Assembly (NCBI GenBank): GCA_947253625.1
Contig: CAMYAB010000003.1
Location: forward strand, 112,665-176,664
Source: an uncultured Porphyromonadaceae bacterium
Lineage (GTDB): Bacteria; Bacteroidota; Bacteroidia; Bacteroidales; Porphyromonadaceae
Length of the DNA stretch: 64,000 nucleotides
Direction of reading: 5' to 3'
In this document: in pieces, positions 1 through 7,019 of the stretch
Layout: the number at the start of each line of letters is the position of its first letter
Position numbering within the stretch: the stretch's first letter is position 1
The notes under the pieces: model-generated
Database searches by the model: none
Told to the model about the DNA's origin: nothing
The model's input: the letters and a program-made list of their open reading frames with translations, nothing else
Program-made: the position numbers and the translations under genes

Positions 1-1
1 C

Positions 2-394
2 ATCACTATACTGGCCAGTGGATTTGGACAAGAGGAGCTACACCTCGACGACTACACTGTTGCAGAGAGAGAGGAGAAGATCCGCACCTGGTACCCGGAC
101 AGCATGAAAAGCAACAGCACCTACTCCAAGTACGGATCCATCATTTTTACCGAAGAGGAGTTGGACGACGACACCTTCATCGCCCTAGTGAGCGACAAGC
201 CCACGCTCACTCGCCGAGATGAGGATCTGACACGGTACCGAAAAGTCATCAACCCATCGGCTCACAAGGCGTTGCACAACGACTTCCAACCAAAACAGGC
301 AGCCCCCGAAAACAAAATAAGCGACGACGGTCCTCAGACAGTGGACTCGACGTTGATCCGATTTGGGCTCAACTTTGACAACGACAAAAAATAA
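2..394 (+). CDS. ftsZ: Cell division protein FtsZ, C-terminal part (5' truncated by window edge)
   Basis: Only the last ~130 codons are present; the frame is open from base 2. The first residues read ITILASGFG, which fits the last beta strand of the FtsZ C-terminal domain (family pattern VTVIATGF). A long, charged, low-complexity tail follows, as expected for the disordered FtsZ linker. FtsZ is the tubulin-like GTPase that forms the cytokinetic ring. A yqeY gene starts 7 nt after the stop, the usual ftsZ-yqeY order in Bacteroidales, which supports the call. The GTPase domain lies outside the window, so identity rests on one strand plus context. Confidence 0.75.
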   Translation: MTILASGFGQEELHLDDYTVAEREEKIRTWYPDSMKSNSTYSKYGSIIFTEEELDDDTFIALVSDKPTLTRRDEDLTRYRKVINPSAHKALHNDFQPKQAAPENKISDDGPQTVDSTLIRFGLNFDNDKK

Positions 395-401
395 CCAACT
401 C

Positions 402-854
402 ATGGCACTATTTGACCAAATAAATCAAGAGATAAAAACCGCCATGCTGGCACGAAATCACGCCAGACTGGAGGCATTACGTGGCATCAAAAAGGAGTTT
501 TTGGAAGCAAAAACCGCACCGGGACACCAAGGTGATCTCACCGACGAAGAGGGGATGAAAATCATCAGCAAGCTCCTAAAGCAACGCCAAGACAGTGCCG
601 CTATCTATCGCGAAAACAACCGTCCCGACCTAGCCGAAGAAGATGAGGCTGAGGCAGCGGTATATCTCGAGTTTTTGCCCGAGCCGATGAGCGAAGAGGA
701 GCTACACAATCGCATCCAAGAGATTATCCACCAACTCGGGGTCACCGACCTCAAAGGAATGGGACAGGTGATGGGGGTAGCCACAAAAGAGCTGGCCGGC
801 AAGGCAGACGGAAAAGCCATCTCTGCAGCTGTACGATCCATCCTCCAAAGCTAA
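402..854 (+). CDS. GatB/YqeY domain-containing protein
   Basis: A 150-residue protein matching the YqeY family in length and helical, charged composition. The family resembles the tail domain of the GatB subunit of tRNA-dependent amidotransferase, but the role of free-standing YqeY is not settled. The ATG at 402 is preferred over an in-frame TTG at 363, because the latter would add 13 residues overlapping the ftsZ end and the family normally begins near MALFDQI. It sits 7 nt after ftsZ and 8 nt before dusB, so the three are probably co-transcribed. Confidence 0.85.
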   Translation: MALFDQINQEIKTAMLARNHARLEALRGIKKEFLEAKTAPGHQGDLTDEEGMKIISKLLKQRQDSAAIYRENNRPDLAEEDEAEAAVYLEFLPEPMSEEELHNRIQEIIHQLGVTDLKGMGQVMGVATKELAGKADGKAISAAVRSILQS

Positions 855-862
855 GACAAACC

Positions 863-1849
863 TTGAAAATAGGCTCTATCGATCTCGGTCCTCATCCAGT
901 CCTACTTGCACCGATGGAGGACGTCACGGATCAGTCCTTCAGGTTGCTTTGCCGAGAGTTTGGTTCGGCACTGGTCTACACCGAGTTTGTCAGTGCCGAT
1001 GCCATAGTCCGCAGTATCCGCTCCTCCCTCACCAAAATGGTGGTCTCCGACGAAGAGCGTCCTGTGGCCATACAGATCTATGGCAAGGATCCGGACGTCA
1101 TGGCCGAGGCAGCGCGTATCAGCCAAGAAGCGGGTCCGGATCTCATCGACATCAACTTTGGCTGTCCTGTCAAGCGAGTGGCCACAAAAGGAGCCGGGGC
1201 AGGTCTCCTACGCGATATTCCACGCATGCTCGATATCACCAGCGCAGTGGTGGAGGCAGTGCAGCTACCTGTCACGGTCAAGACGCGACTAGGTTGGGAT
1301 AGCGACAACATCATCATAGAGGACCTTGCCGAACAACTCCAGGATGCCGGTGCGCAGGCACTCACCATACACGGACGCACCCGTAGCCAAATGTACAAAG
1401 GGGTGGCCGACTGGGCACCTATCGCACGTGTCAAGAGCAATCCACGCATCCACATACCCATCATAGCCAATGGCGACGTCACCGATGGCGAGAGTGCACT
1501 GCGCTGCTACCAAGAGACCAATGCGGACGCCATCATGGTCGGCAGAGGAGCCATCGGCAGACCGTGGGTATTTGAGGAGATGACCGCCACTCTGAGCGGT
1601 TCCACTCCCCCTACACATGATCACAAATGGTACATTGACGTACTCAAGCGACTAGTAGATGACAGCATAGCCCGATGCGGTGGCGATCGTGGTATCTGGC
1701 CCATCAGGCGTCACTTGGCAGCCTCACCGGTTCTGAAAGGTATCCCCGACTTCAGGCAACAAAGGATTGCCATCCTTCGTGCCGAGACCAGAGAAGAGCT
1801 GTTTGGATTGCTGGACCAGGTGCCACCCAGCACCGACTGCAAGTTCTGA
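863..1849 (+). CDS. dusB: tRNA-dihydrouridine synthase (DusB type)
   Basis: A 328-residue flavoprotein that reduces uridine to dihydrouridine in tRNA D-loops using FMN and NADPH. Visible motifs: the N-terminal LLAPMEDVTD segment, the NFGCPVKRV segment with the catalytic cysteine near residue 100, a KTRLGW segment, and GRGAIGRPW in the FMN phosphate-binding part of the TIM barrel. The start is TTG at 863; no ATG is available before the first conserved strand, and MKIGSIDLGPHPVLLAP is the expected N-terminus. It follows yqeY by 8 nt and is followed by a strong terminator. Confidence 0.92.
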   Translation: MKIGSIDLGPHPVLLAPMEDVTDQSFRLLCREFGSALVYTEFVSADAIVRSIRSSLTKMVVSDEERPVAIQIYGKDPDVMAEAARISQEAGPDLIDINFGCPVKRVATKGAGAGLLRDIPRMLDITSAVVEAVQLPVTVKTRLGWDSDNIIIEDLAEQLQDAGAQALTIHGRTRSQMYKGVADWAPIARVKSNPRIHIPIIANGDVTDGESALRCYQETNADAIMVGRGAIGRPWVFEEMTATLSGSTPPTHDHKWYIDVLKRLVDDSIARCGGDRGIWPIRRHLAASPVLKGIPDFRQQRIAILRAETREELFGLLDQVPPSTDCKF

Positions 1850-1872
1850 TCCACAACACTTACCTAGGAGAC

Positions 1873-1924
1873 AAAACAGAGAGAGGAAGTACCTAAAAAT
1901 ACTCCTCTCTCTGTTTTCTTTTTT
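1873..1924 (+). terminator. Intrinsic terminator after dusB
   Basis: Arms at 1873-1891 and 1900-1917 pair with one bulged A. An 8-nt A-rich loop separates them, and a T tract runs to 1924. It ends the ftsZ-yqeY-dusB transcription unit. The reverse strand also has a T-rich stretch beside the stem, so it could work in both directions. Confidence 0.85.
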
Positions 1925-2006
1925 CAAAAATCACTCCCCCCTACCCTTTTTCCGAAGGTCTCACTTTTTCATACCACCCGGGCATGTTGGTAGAGTGTTA
2001 GTAAAG

Positions 2007-2204
2007 TGTGGAAAACGTGTGGAAAGATTTGGGCTACTTTTCTTGGTTTATTTTCAGATTTTCTTATGACGTAAAAGAATCAACAGCTCCAAGAAAACAG
2101 CAAAAAAGTTATGCACAACTTCTCCACCACTCTTTCCACAGATTCATCAACATTGATTCATTCGTACCGGACGGGGAAGTCGGCACTTATCCACAGTTTC
2201 CACA
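2007..2204. other. Cluster of DnaA-box-like sites (possible oriC)
   Basis: Two exact TTATNCACA boxes occur at 2109-2117 and 2187-2195. Near matches occur at 2132-2140 and 2197-2204 (TTTCCACA core) and, in the opposite orientation, at 2007-2015 and 2018-2026 (TGTGGAAA core, 11 bp apart). The stretch between the two groups (2027-2108) is AT-rich and could serve as an unwinding element. The region is gene-free. DnaA-box density of this kind is typical of origins, but no dnaA, dnaN or rpmH neighbour is visible, and long-range strand skew is not clean enough to decide. Confidence 0.4.
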
Positions 2205-2496
2205 CGTATTATATCCATCCTATCTTTTAGCCCCCACCCTATAAGTCCACACAAACAGTTCTTAGCACACAAAAAAATAAGAAGAAAGGTGTTGGGCAAA
2301 ACGGGTGAGGAGGCAAAAAAAAAGGATGCCCCGGTTTTGACGATCTGCTTTGTTACCCTTGCGAGAGCTGCGCCCCAATTACCATCGCCCCACCCTCTAC
2401 TCAAATAACCAATCATAGGTCTATATGGTTGTCCCAGCCGGGGGGCCAAAAACAGCTTTTTGGGGGTATTGATAATCAGATGATTACAAGTGACTT
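2205..2496. other. Intergenic stretch without recognised feature
   Basis: About 290 bases between the DnaA-box cluster and the first 22-bp repeat array. A minus-strand frame open across it starts inside the repeat array and looks like no protein I recognise. The last ~25 bases share a TGA-AATCA-AT-TTACA pattern with the matching flank of the array near 34.5 kb. Confidence 0.5.
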
Positions 2497-2560
2497 TGAG
2501 TTTCACGGATAGAAGCAAAACTTTTCACGGATAGAAGCAATCGTTTGGACGGATAGAAAA
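2497..2560 (+). repeat. Family A 22-bp array, copy 1 (three units)
   Basis: The core CACGGATAGAAGCAA occurs at 2504-2518 and 2526-2540. A diverged unit at about 2548-2560 begins GACGGATAG. Unit starts are exactly 22 bp apart. The array opens with GAGTTTCACGG, as do the copies near 34.5 and 59.0 kb. It lies in a gene-free gap between convergent dusB and the sigma-partner gene. Units are not palindromic, and the spacing leaves only ~7 bp between cores, so it is not a CRISPR. Confidence 0.9.
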
Positions 2561-2638
2561 AAGTGGTTGGTTCGTTTTTCTCCCTCATAAAGGGGGGCAA
2601 CATTTGTTTCCGAATGTAGTCCTGATGGGAAGAGTGTC

Positions 2639-2670
2639 TTGGGTGGGTACGAAATAATTTGTTACATTTG
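2639..2670 (+). promoter_or_regulatory. Bacteroidetes-type promoter for the small RNA
   Basis: A TTG -33 element at 2639-2641, a 21-nt spacer and TACATTTG at 2663-2670, which fits the TAnnTTTG -7 consensus exactly. No reading frame follows. The next transcription signal downstream on this strand is the intrinsic terminator at 2885-2924, so the promoter probably drives a non-coding RNA. Confidence 0.65.
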
Positions 2671-2675
2671 CACTG

Positions 2676-2924
2676 CTTGTTAGGAAATACAGATTTTTTA
2701 TACAGACAACATACTATTGTTGATCTGCGTGCGTGTCCGATTTTTGGGATGGTGTGCAGTGGTGCAATAGACGACCTATTGCAGATCATTGGTCTGCATA
2801 GAATCCTAGGTTTTACCTAGGTGACATGATGTTTATTTTGTTATAGCCATCTACTTTTTCATTGCTTTTATAAGTAGAGACTTTGAGAGCTCATAGCATG
2901 CTTGCTGTGGGTTCTCTTTTTTTT
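2676..2924 (+). ncRNA. Candidate small RNA, ~250 nt, family not recognised
   Basis: The region is bounded by a consensus promoter and a strong intrinsic terminator and has no credible reading frame. It can form a series of hairpins: CAGA-CAACA (2703-2711) with TGTTG-A-TCTG (2718-2727); GCAATAG (2764-2770) with CTATTGC (2776-2782), extended by TGCAG/CTGCA at 2755/2794; CCTAGGT (2805-2811) with ACCTAGG (2815-2821); CTACTT (2851-2856) with AAGTAG (2872-2877). CACTGC at 2671-2676 can pair with GCAGTG at 2756-2761, competing with the second stem. I see no RNase P, tmRNA or SRP RNA signature. A divergent 6S RNA cannot be excluded. Confidence 0.6.
2885..2924 (+). terminator. Intrinsic terminator of the small RNA
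   Basis: A 14-bp stem (2885-2898 with 2903-2916) has a four-base loop and is followed by eight T residues. Several pairs are G-U wobbles that only work in the plus-strand RNA, which fixes the direction. No plus-strand protein gene lies between dusB's own terminator and this one. Confidence 0.88.
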
Positions 2925-2940
2925 AAGGTGACTGTTGTAC

Positions 2941-2972
2941 GACGGTATTCGGCCACGTGACCGAATACCGTC
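2941..2972. terminator. 12-bp perfect dyad downstream of the sigma-partner gene
   Basis: Arms 2941-2952 and 2961-2972 are perfectly complementary around an 8-base centre. It lies 38 bases past the stop of the minus-strand gene ending at 3011, so it may terminate or stabilise that transcript. A T tract is lacking on either side, so an intrinsic terminator is not proven. Confidence 0.4.
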
Positions 2973-3010
2973 CTCGGTTGCGTGGCTATATAGTTTGTCG
3001 TGTGGTGAGG

Positions 3011-4309
3011 CTAGAAGTCAAGTGAGAGTCCGGCCACACCGTCGATGGATAGGTTTTGTGGGTCAAGTTTCTCGTAGGTTCGTCCGAGGGTGGTGAGTTG
3101 TTTGGTGACACCCGGCTGTACGAAAAGGCCTACTTTTTTGGTCAGTGCGTACCTCAGTCCCACTCCACCTCGTACGCTCCAGCGCAAGGTCTTTTCGTTT
3201 GGATCACGAGACGGGGTACCCTGGGCCACTATTTTGTTGTCCGGCATGCTGTAGTAGGTTTGTCGGGAGGTGTGGAGCATTGCTTCGCCCAGTACGGAGA
3301 CTGCCAGATGTAGGGACCACCTATTGGTCTTGACAAAGTCGTACCTGAGTGTGAGGGGTATGCCGAGTAGATGGTCGTGGTAGGTAGTTTGGGTGTAGTA
3401 GTCTTTGGATCCCTGTTTTAGGTCGGTGCTCTCTTTGGTGTATAGGATTCCGCTCTCGAGGTAGAGAGAGTGGGTGAGTGGATAGGAGGCTAGTAGGCCG
3501 GCACGAATGGGTGGGTGTCGGTGTACACTGATGGCTGTGCCTTGTGCTTGGTTGTAGAGTGAGATGAGCTCTTGAGCGTTTTTTTCGTCGTCTTGTGTTG
3601 GTTTGTCTGTTGCCTCACTTGGATTGTTGTTGTAATCTATGACGTTGGATGCTGTGGCATACAGTCCACCATAGCCCTTGATGTTGCTGGCACCTCCCGG
3701 TATATTGGAGATCAGCAGGGAGGCACTCATGCGGTGGTGTGTGTGTGGAGTGTGGGGGAGTGTGGGGTACTTTTTTTGCTCCTGAGCTTGGCTTGCTTGG
3801 CTGTCAGTGGTTAGGGCTTTGGCTATGAGGAGAGGGTGGAGTGGCTGTGTGGTGAGTGGTTTGACTGTGGGTAGTGTAGCCGGTAGTGGGGTGGGTAGTG
3901 GTTTTGGCCGAGCTGTGTGGGCAGGTGTATGGTGCGTTTTTGGGAGGTTGTGTGTGTTGTTTTGATGGGGGTCGGAGAGAGGTGATGGGGTGGGCTTATG
4001 TTGTTTTTTTACGTTGTTTGGGGTAGGGGTGTTGGTATTGGTGATCTGAGCCAATCTGATGTTGGTGGAGGTTGGTACCGATCCGGTGGGTCGGTAGAGT
4101 AGCCAAATAAAGAGGAGTGTCGTCGCCGCCACTGACGCCGGCACCAGCCGCCAAAGGTGTGAGTGGATTTTTTTGGGGTGTGGTGTGTGCTGTACGCCGT
4201 CCAGTATGGCGCCCCACATCTCCTCCTCCTCACGGGTGGACTGTGGCGCCGCCTCGTACCGATCGAGCTTTGTTTTTAGCTCATCTATCCAATTATTTGC
4301 ATTGCTCAT
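3011..4309 (-). CDS. Putative membrane-anchored beta-barrel partner of the ECF sigma factor
   Basis: A 432-residue protein directly after the sigma gene. Order along the chain: a ~50-residue charged N-terminal part; one transmembrane helix (PASVAATTLLFIWLLY, about residues 51-66); a Pro/Thr/His-rich linker to about residue 170; then alternating hydrophobic strands ending in LDF, as in outer-membrane beta-barrel domains. Bacteroidetes often pair ECF sigma factors with such proteins, and an anti-sigma role for the N-terminus is inference. ATG at 4309 is used; a GTG at 4315 would give a 4-nt overlap with the sigma stop. The linker is strongly biased in composition. Confidence 0.7.
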   Translation of the reverse strand: MSNANNWIDELKTKLDRYEAAPQSTREEEEMWGAILDGVQHTPHPKKIHSHLWRLVPASVAATTLLFIWLLYRPTGSVPTSTNIRLAQITNTNTPTPNNVKKQHKPTPSPLSDPHQNNTHNLPKTHHTPAHTARPKPLPTPLPATLPTVKPLTTQPLHPLLIAKALTTDSQASQAQEQKKYPTLPHTPHTHHRMSASLLISNIPGGASNIKGYGGLYATASNVIDYNNNPSEATDKPTQDDEKNAQELISLYNQAQGTAISVHRHPPIRAGLLASYPLTHSLYLESGILYTKESTDLKQGSKDYYTQTTYHDHLLGIPLTLRYDFVKTNRWSLHLAVSVLGEAMLHTSRQTYYSMPDNKIVAQGTPSRDPNEKTLRWSVRGGVGLRYALTKKVGLFVQPGVTKQLTTLGRTYEKLDPQNLSIDGVAGLSLDF

Positions 4310-4311
4310 GG

Positions 4312-4875
4312 TCACACTTTGTCTAGATAGTCTTGTATTTTTTTGGCCAGTATTTTTTTTGCTCTGGCATACTGAGAGGCTGATGTCCCCTCTTTTATTC
4401 CGAGTTGGTGGGCCACTTGTTTGTGGCTGAGTCCATCAATGGCGTATAGGCAAAAGACGAGACGGTAGCCGGTGGGTAGCTCCTGTATCATCTCCTGTAT
4501 GGCCTCGGTGGGTACTGAGGCAATATCCGGCTCTGTTTCTGTGGTCTCCTCCGGTAGGTCGTAGGTTTCGTCGAGCAAAAAAAAGTGTCTCCGACTCCTG
4601 ATATAGCTGAGAGCTTGGTAGGTGGTCACTTGCTTCATCCAGGCACGCAGAGATCCTGCGCCTCGGTACTCAAAGGTGTTGATGCTCCGAAAGATCTTGA
4701 TGAAGCTATCCTGGAGGATGTCCTTGGTGGCATCCGGGTCCGGTACATACCTATGGCAGACGCCACGTAGAAAGGAGAGATAGGTCTCGTAGAGAGCCTT
4801 CATCGCCTCTTGGTCGCCTTGGAGGATACCGCTTAGGAGTGCTTCATCGTCCCGATCCCATTGTCGTCTACTCAT
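4312..4875 (-). CDS. RNA polymerase ECF-type sigma-70 factor
   Basis: A 187-residue sigma factor with region 2 around residues 20-90 (DATKDILQDSFIKIFRSI, then a SLRAWMKQ segment) and region 4 around 120-180 (LPTGYRLVFCLYAIDGLSHK, then a helix-turn-helix ending in RAKKILAKK). It directs core RNA polymerase to a small regulon. The ATG at 4875 gives normal family length; an upstream in-frame ATG at 4983 would add 36 Lys/Pro-rich residues without family similarity and would run through the likely promoter. It is followed at once by the barrel-type partner gene, and the two are probably one operon. Confidence 0.9.
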   Translation of the reverse strand: MSRRQWDRDDEALLSGILQGDQEAMKALYETYLSFLRGVCHRYVPDPDATKDILQDSFIKIFRSINTFEYRGAGSLRAWMKQVTTYQALSYIRSRRHFFLLDETYDLPEETTETEPDIASVPTEAIQEMIQELPTGYRLVFCLYAIDGLSHKQVAHQLGIKEGTSASQYARAKKILAKKIQDYLDKV

Positions 4876-4952
4876 CCGTGTGGTATTTTTGGGGTGCGTT
4901 TTTGGCAGGGCCGGAGCCCTTTGGAGCCTTTTGGGAGATTTTTTTTGTGGTG

Positions 4953-4994
4953 AAAAGGTAGCCCCTTTTCGGACAAAGTCCAAAAAGAGGCTAC
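4953..4994 (-). promoter_or_regulatory. Promoter inside a 17-bp inverted repeat, upstream of the sigma gene
   Basis: On the minus strand, TTTG (4984-4981), a 20-nt spacer and TACCTTTT (4960-4953) fit the Bacteroidetes promoter with one mismatch. An imperfect dyad with arms at 4958-4974 and 4978-4994 (two mismatches) covers the -33 to -7 region, as an operator for a dimeric regulator would. The same dyad followed by TTTT could instead be a terminator for the upstream lipoprotein gene. About 70 nt of leader would precede the sigma start. Confidence 0.5.
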
Positions 4995-4995
4995 T

Positions 4996-5107
4996 TCCAA
5001 TAGGGTGCAGTGAGCGGAGGTAAGGAGAGACGACTGCATACTATAAGTTTGATGCTACCTCCTTTTTCGGCAGAAGCCGGGGAGTGGTACTCACTCTCCC
5101 TATTGGA
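4996..5107 (-). ncRNA. Candidate multi-stem folded element between NigD-like gene and sigma operon
   Basis: A 10-bp perfect closing stem (4996-5005 with 5098-5107) encloses three nested stems: GGAGGTA/TACCTCC (5016-5022 with 5056-5062), CGGC/GCCG (5068-5071 with 5076-5079) and GAGTG/CACTC (5082-5086 with 5092-5096). Such nesting suggests a structured RNA or a complex DNA site. The strand is uncertain. Minus is chosen because it would be transcribed as the 3' region of the lipoprotein gene and ends two bases before the dyad over the sigma promoter. No known riboswitch motif was recognised. Confidence 0.4.
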
Positions 5108-5140
5108 TAGCTGTGAAGTGTATAGGCATCGTTGATGGCC

Positions 5141-5845
5141 TTAGTGTTTGGGTTCTTCCTTCTTTCCACTAATGTAGTCCAGCTCGATGGTCTGGCTACC
5201 GGTTTCGGTGCGGAATCGAATCTTGAGTACCTTTTTTTCTCCCTTGGTGCTTGGTAGCTGCTTTAGGCTGAAAGCCACCAAGTTTTTGGCCACCATGCGT
5301 CCATTTTTGTCCTCTTTGACGTCGTGCCTCAGCTCAAGGGTGTAGGGATCCTGTGGGTCCACTCCGTAGAGTAGGTTGATGGAGTGCGGTTTTTTGGCAT
5401 CTCCGTATCGAGCGGCAAAGTTTAGAGTCAGGTATCCATCCTCGACCAGGCAATCGTTTTTTATGAGACCAATGGGGTCGTTGCCGTACTTTAGATCGTT
5501 TTTGTCAGTGGATTGGACCATCTCTTTTGTCAGGATGTCTTTGATCCAATTGACGTATACAGCTTTGGTAAAGCCATCGTGTGGAGCTTTTTTGTCCTCT
5601 TTGTAGTTTACGACGGCTCTCACTTCTTTGTTTTTGAAAGGATGCGCCTTGATATTGGTGGGCAAAAGGGTGGTTTTTTCATCCAGTTGGAGGTAGACAA
5701 CCTTTTTGGTGGGTTCGGTCTTGACGGTGACGATACCTATGGAGGTCATCTCGTTTTTGGGTCTGTTTTTGTCAAATAGACAGGAGCTCATCATCAGTGT
5801 GACACAGAGAGAAGCCAGTGCGATTTGTTTTGTTTTGATCATCAT
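5141..5845 (-). CDS. NigD-like lipoprotein
   Basis: A 234-residue protein with a lipoprotein signal: two Lys residues, a hydrophobic stretch (IALASLCVTLMM), then SSC as the likely lipidation site near residue 22. Length and layout fit the NigD-like family of Bacteroidales, with an N-terminal OB-like part and a C-terminal beta sandwich ending in an ELDYISG strand. NigD was named from a bacteriocin-linked operon, but most homologues have no known role and none is claimed here. No nig-type neighbours are present. Start codons at 5845 and 5842 are equivalent. Confidence 0.7.
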   Translation of the reverse strand: MMIKTKQIALASLCVTLMMSSCLFDKNRPKNEMTSIGIVTVKTEPTKKVVYLQLDEKTTLLPTNIKAHPFKNKEVRAVVNYKEDKKAPHDGFTKAVYVNWIKDILTKEMVQSTDKNDLKYGNDPIGLIKNDCLVEDGYLTLNFAARYGDAKKPHSINLLYGVDPQDPYTLELRHDVKEDKNGRMVAKNLVAFSLKQLPSTKGEKKVLKIRFRTETGSQTIELDYISGKKEEPKH

Positions 5846-6101
5846 AATGTTGAAGTGAATAAAAAAAAAATTAGTGATCTGTCTCTACTATGTAAACGCA
5901 GGAGGTATGGATTCCTTGCATCAGTTGTCCAAAAATTGTTTTTCTATCGGCACACTTGGTATGCGAGAGAGTGGTTGCTTTTTAGGAAAGAAGTGTGTGA
6001 AAAGTCCATAATACGGTATATTTTGGATAACTTTACGCTGTCTGTCGGGAAAGCTCGGCATGGAGACAAGATCAAGCAATAATCAAAACTCAAACAATAG
6101 T

Positions 6102-7016
6102 ATGATGAAACCAACACTAGTAGTACTTGCGGCCGGTATGGGCTCGAGGTATGGTGGTCTGAAGCAGATAGATGGCTTGGGCCCAAATGGCGAAACAATC
6201 ATGGACTACTCGATCTACGATGCTGTGGAGGCGGGTTTTGGGAAGGTGGTCTTTGTGATCCGCAAGGATTTTGAGGACGACTTTCGGAAAACGATTGTCA
6301 GCAAGTATGAGAAGCACTTGCCGGTGGAGGTGGTCTTTCAGGACCTAAATACGCTGCCCTCCGGGTACAGTGCTCCGGCGGATCGAACCAAGCCATGGGG
6401 TACCAACCATGCTGTGATGATGGCAGAGGAGAAGGTGAGGGAGCCTTTTGCGGTGATCAATGCGGATGACTTTTATGGTCGCGAGAGCTACAAGATCCTT
6501 GCTGACTTTCTCCGAGAGGTATGGGACAAGACGAACCAATATGCCATGGTAGGCTACCGTGTCGGCAATACACTGAGTGAAGGTGGCTCTGTGGCGCGCG
6601 GTGTGTGCGAAAAAAATGAGGAGGACTACTTGACCGGAGTGGTGGAGCGTACCTCTATCCAGCGCAACAAGGAGGGTGAAATCTGCTTTATCGACGAAGA
6701 GGATCGCCAGGTAGTACTGGATGAGATGACTCCTGTGTCGATGAATATGTGGGGCTTTACGCCGGACTATTTTGAGCACAGCAAGGGGGCTTTTGTCGAC
6801 TTTTTGGATAAGCATATGCATGAGCCCAAGAGTGAATTTTATATCCCCACTGTGGTGAATGACCTGATCCATGCCGGTCGTGCGACATGCAAGGTGCTGG
6901 ATACCCCGTCTCGGTGGTTTGGGGTGACGTATGCCAGTGACCGTCCCGGTGTGGTGGCAAAGTTTGAGGAGCTGCACCGCAAAGGCCTCTATCCGGATAA
7001 TCTACTCAACCACTAA
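6102..7016 (+). CDS. Sugar-phosphate nucleotidyltransferase-like protein
   Basis: A 304-residue NTP_transferase-fold protein. The N-terminal LVVLAAGMGSRYGGLKQ is the signature loop that binds the nucleotide triphosphate. A later VINADDFYGRESY segment holds the metal-binding aspartates. The family makes NDP-sugars from NTP and sugar-1-phosphate, but the substrate cannot be read from sequence. ATG at 6102 is used; an upstream ATG at 6060 would add 14 polar residues of low complexity. The stop is in the same frame as, and four bases before, the earliest possible miaA start. Confidence 0.8.
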   Translation: MMKPTLVVLAAGMGSRYGGLKQIDGLGPNGETIMDYSIYDAVEAGFGKVVFVIRKDFEDDFRKTIVSKYEKHLPVEVVFQDLNTLPSGYSAPADRTKPWGTNHAVMMAEEKVREPFAVINADDFYGRESYKILADFLREVWDKTNQYAMVGYRVGNTLSEGGSVARGVCEKNEEDYLTGVVERTSIQRNKEGEICFIDEEDRQVVLDEMTPVSMNMWGFTPDYFEHSKGAFVDFLDKHMHEPKSEFYIPTVVNDLIHAGRATCKVLDTPSRWFGVTYASDRPGVVAKFEELHRKGLYPDNLLNH

Positions 7017-7019
7017 GCA

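Noticed and set aside
2497..2560. Possible CRISPR array
   Set aside because: The repeat period is 22 bp with only ~7 bp between cores, units diverge at one end, and no cas genes are present. The same holds for the arrays at 34.5, 43.4 and 59.0 kb.
2147..2789. Minus-strand frames of 101 and 123 codons
   Set aside because: They run through the 22-bp array, the DnaA-box cluster and the small RNA promoter, and the peptides look like repeat translation with no family features.
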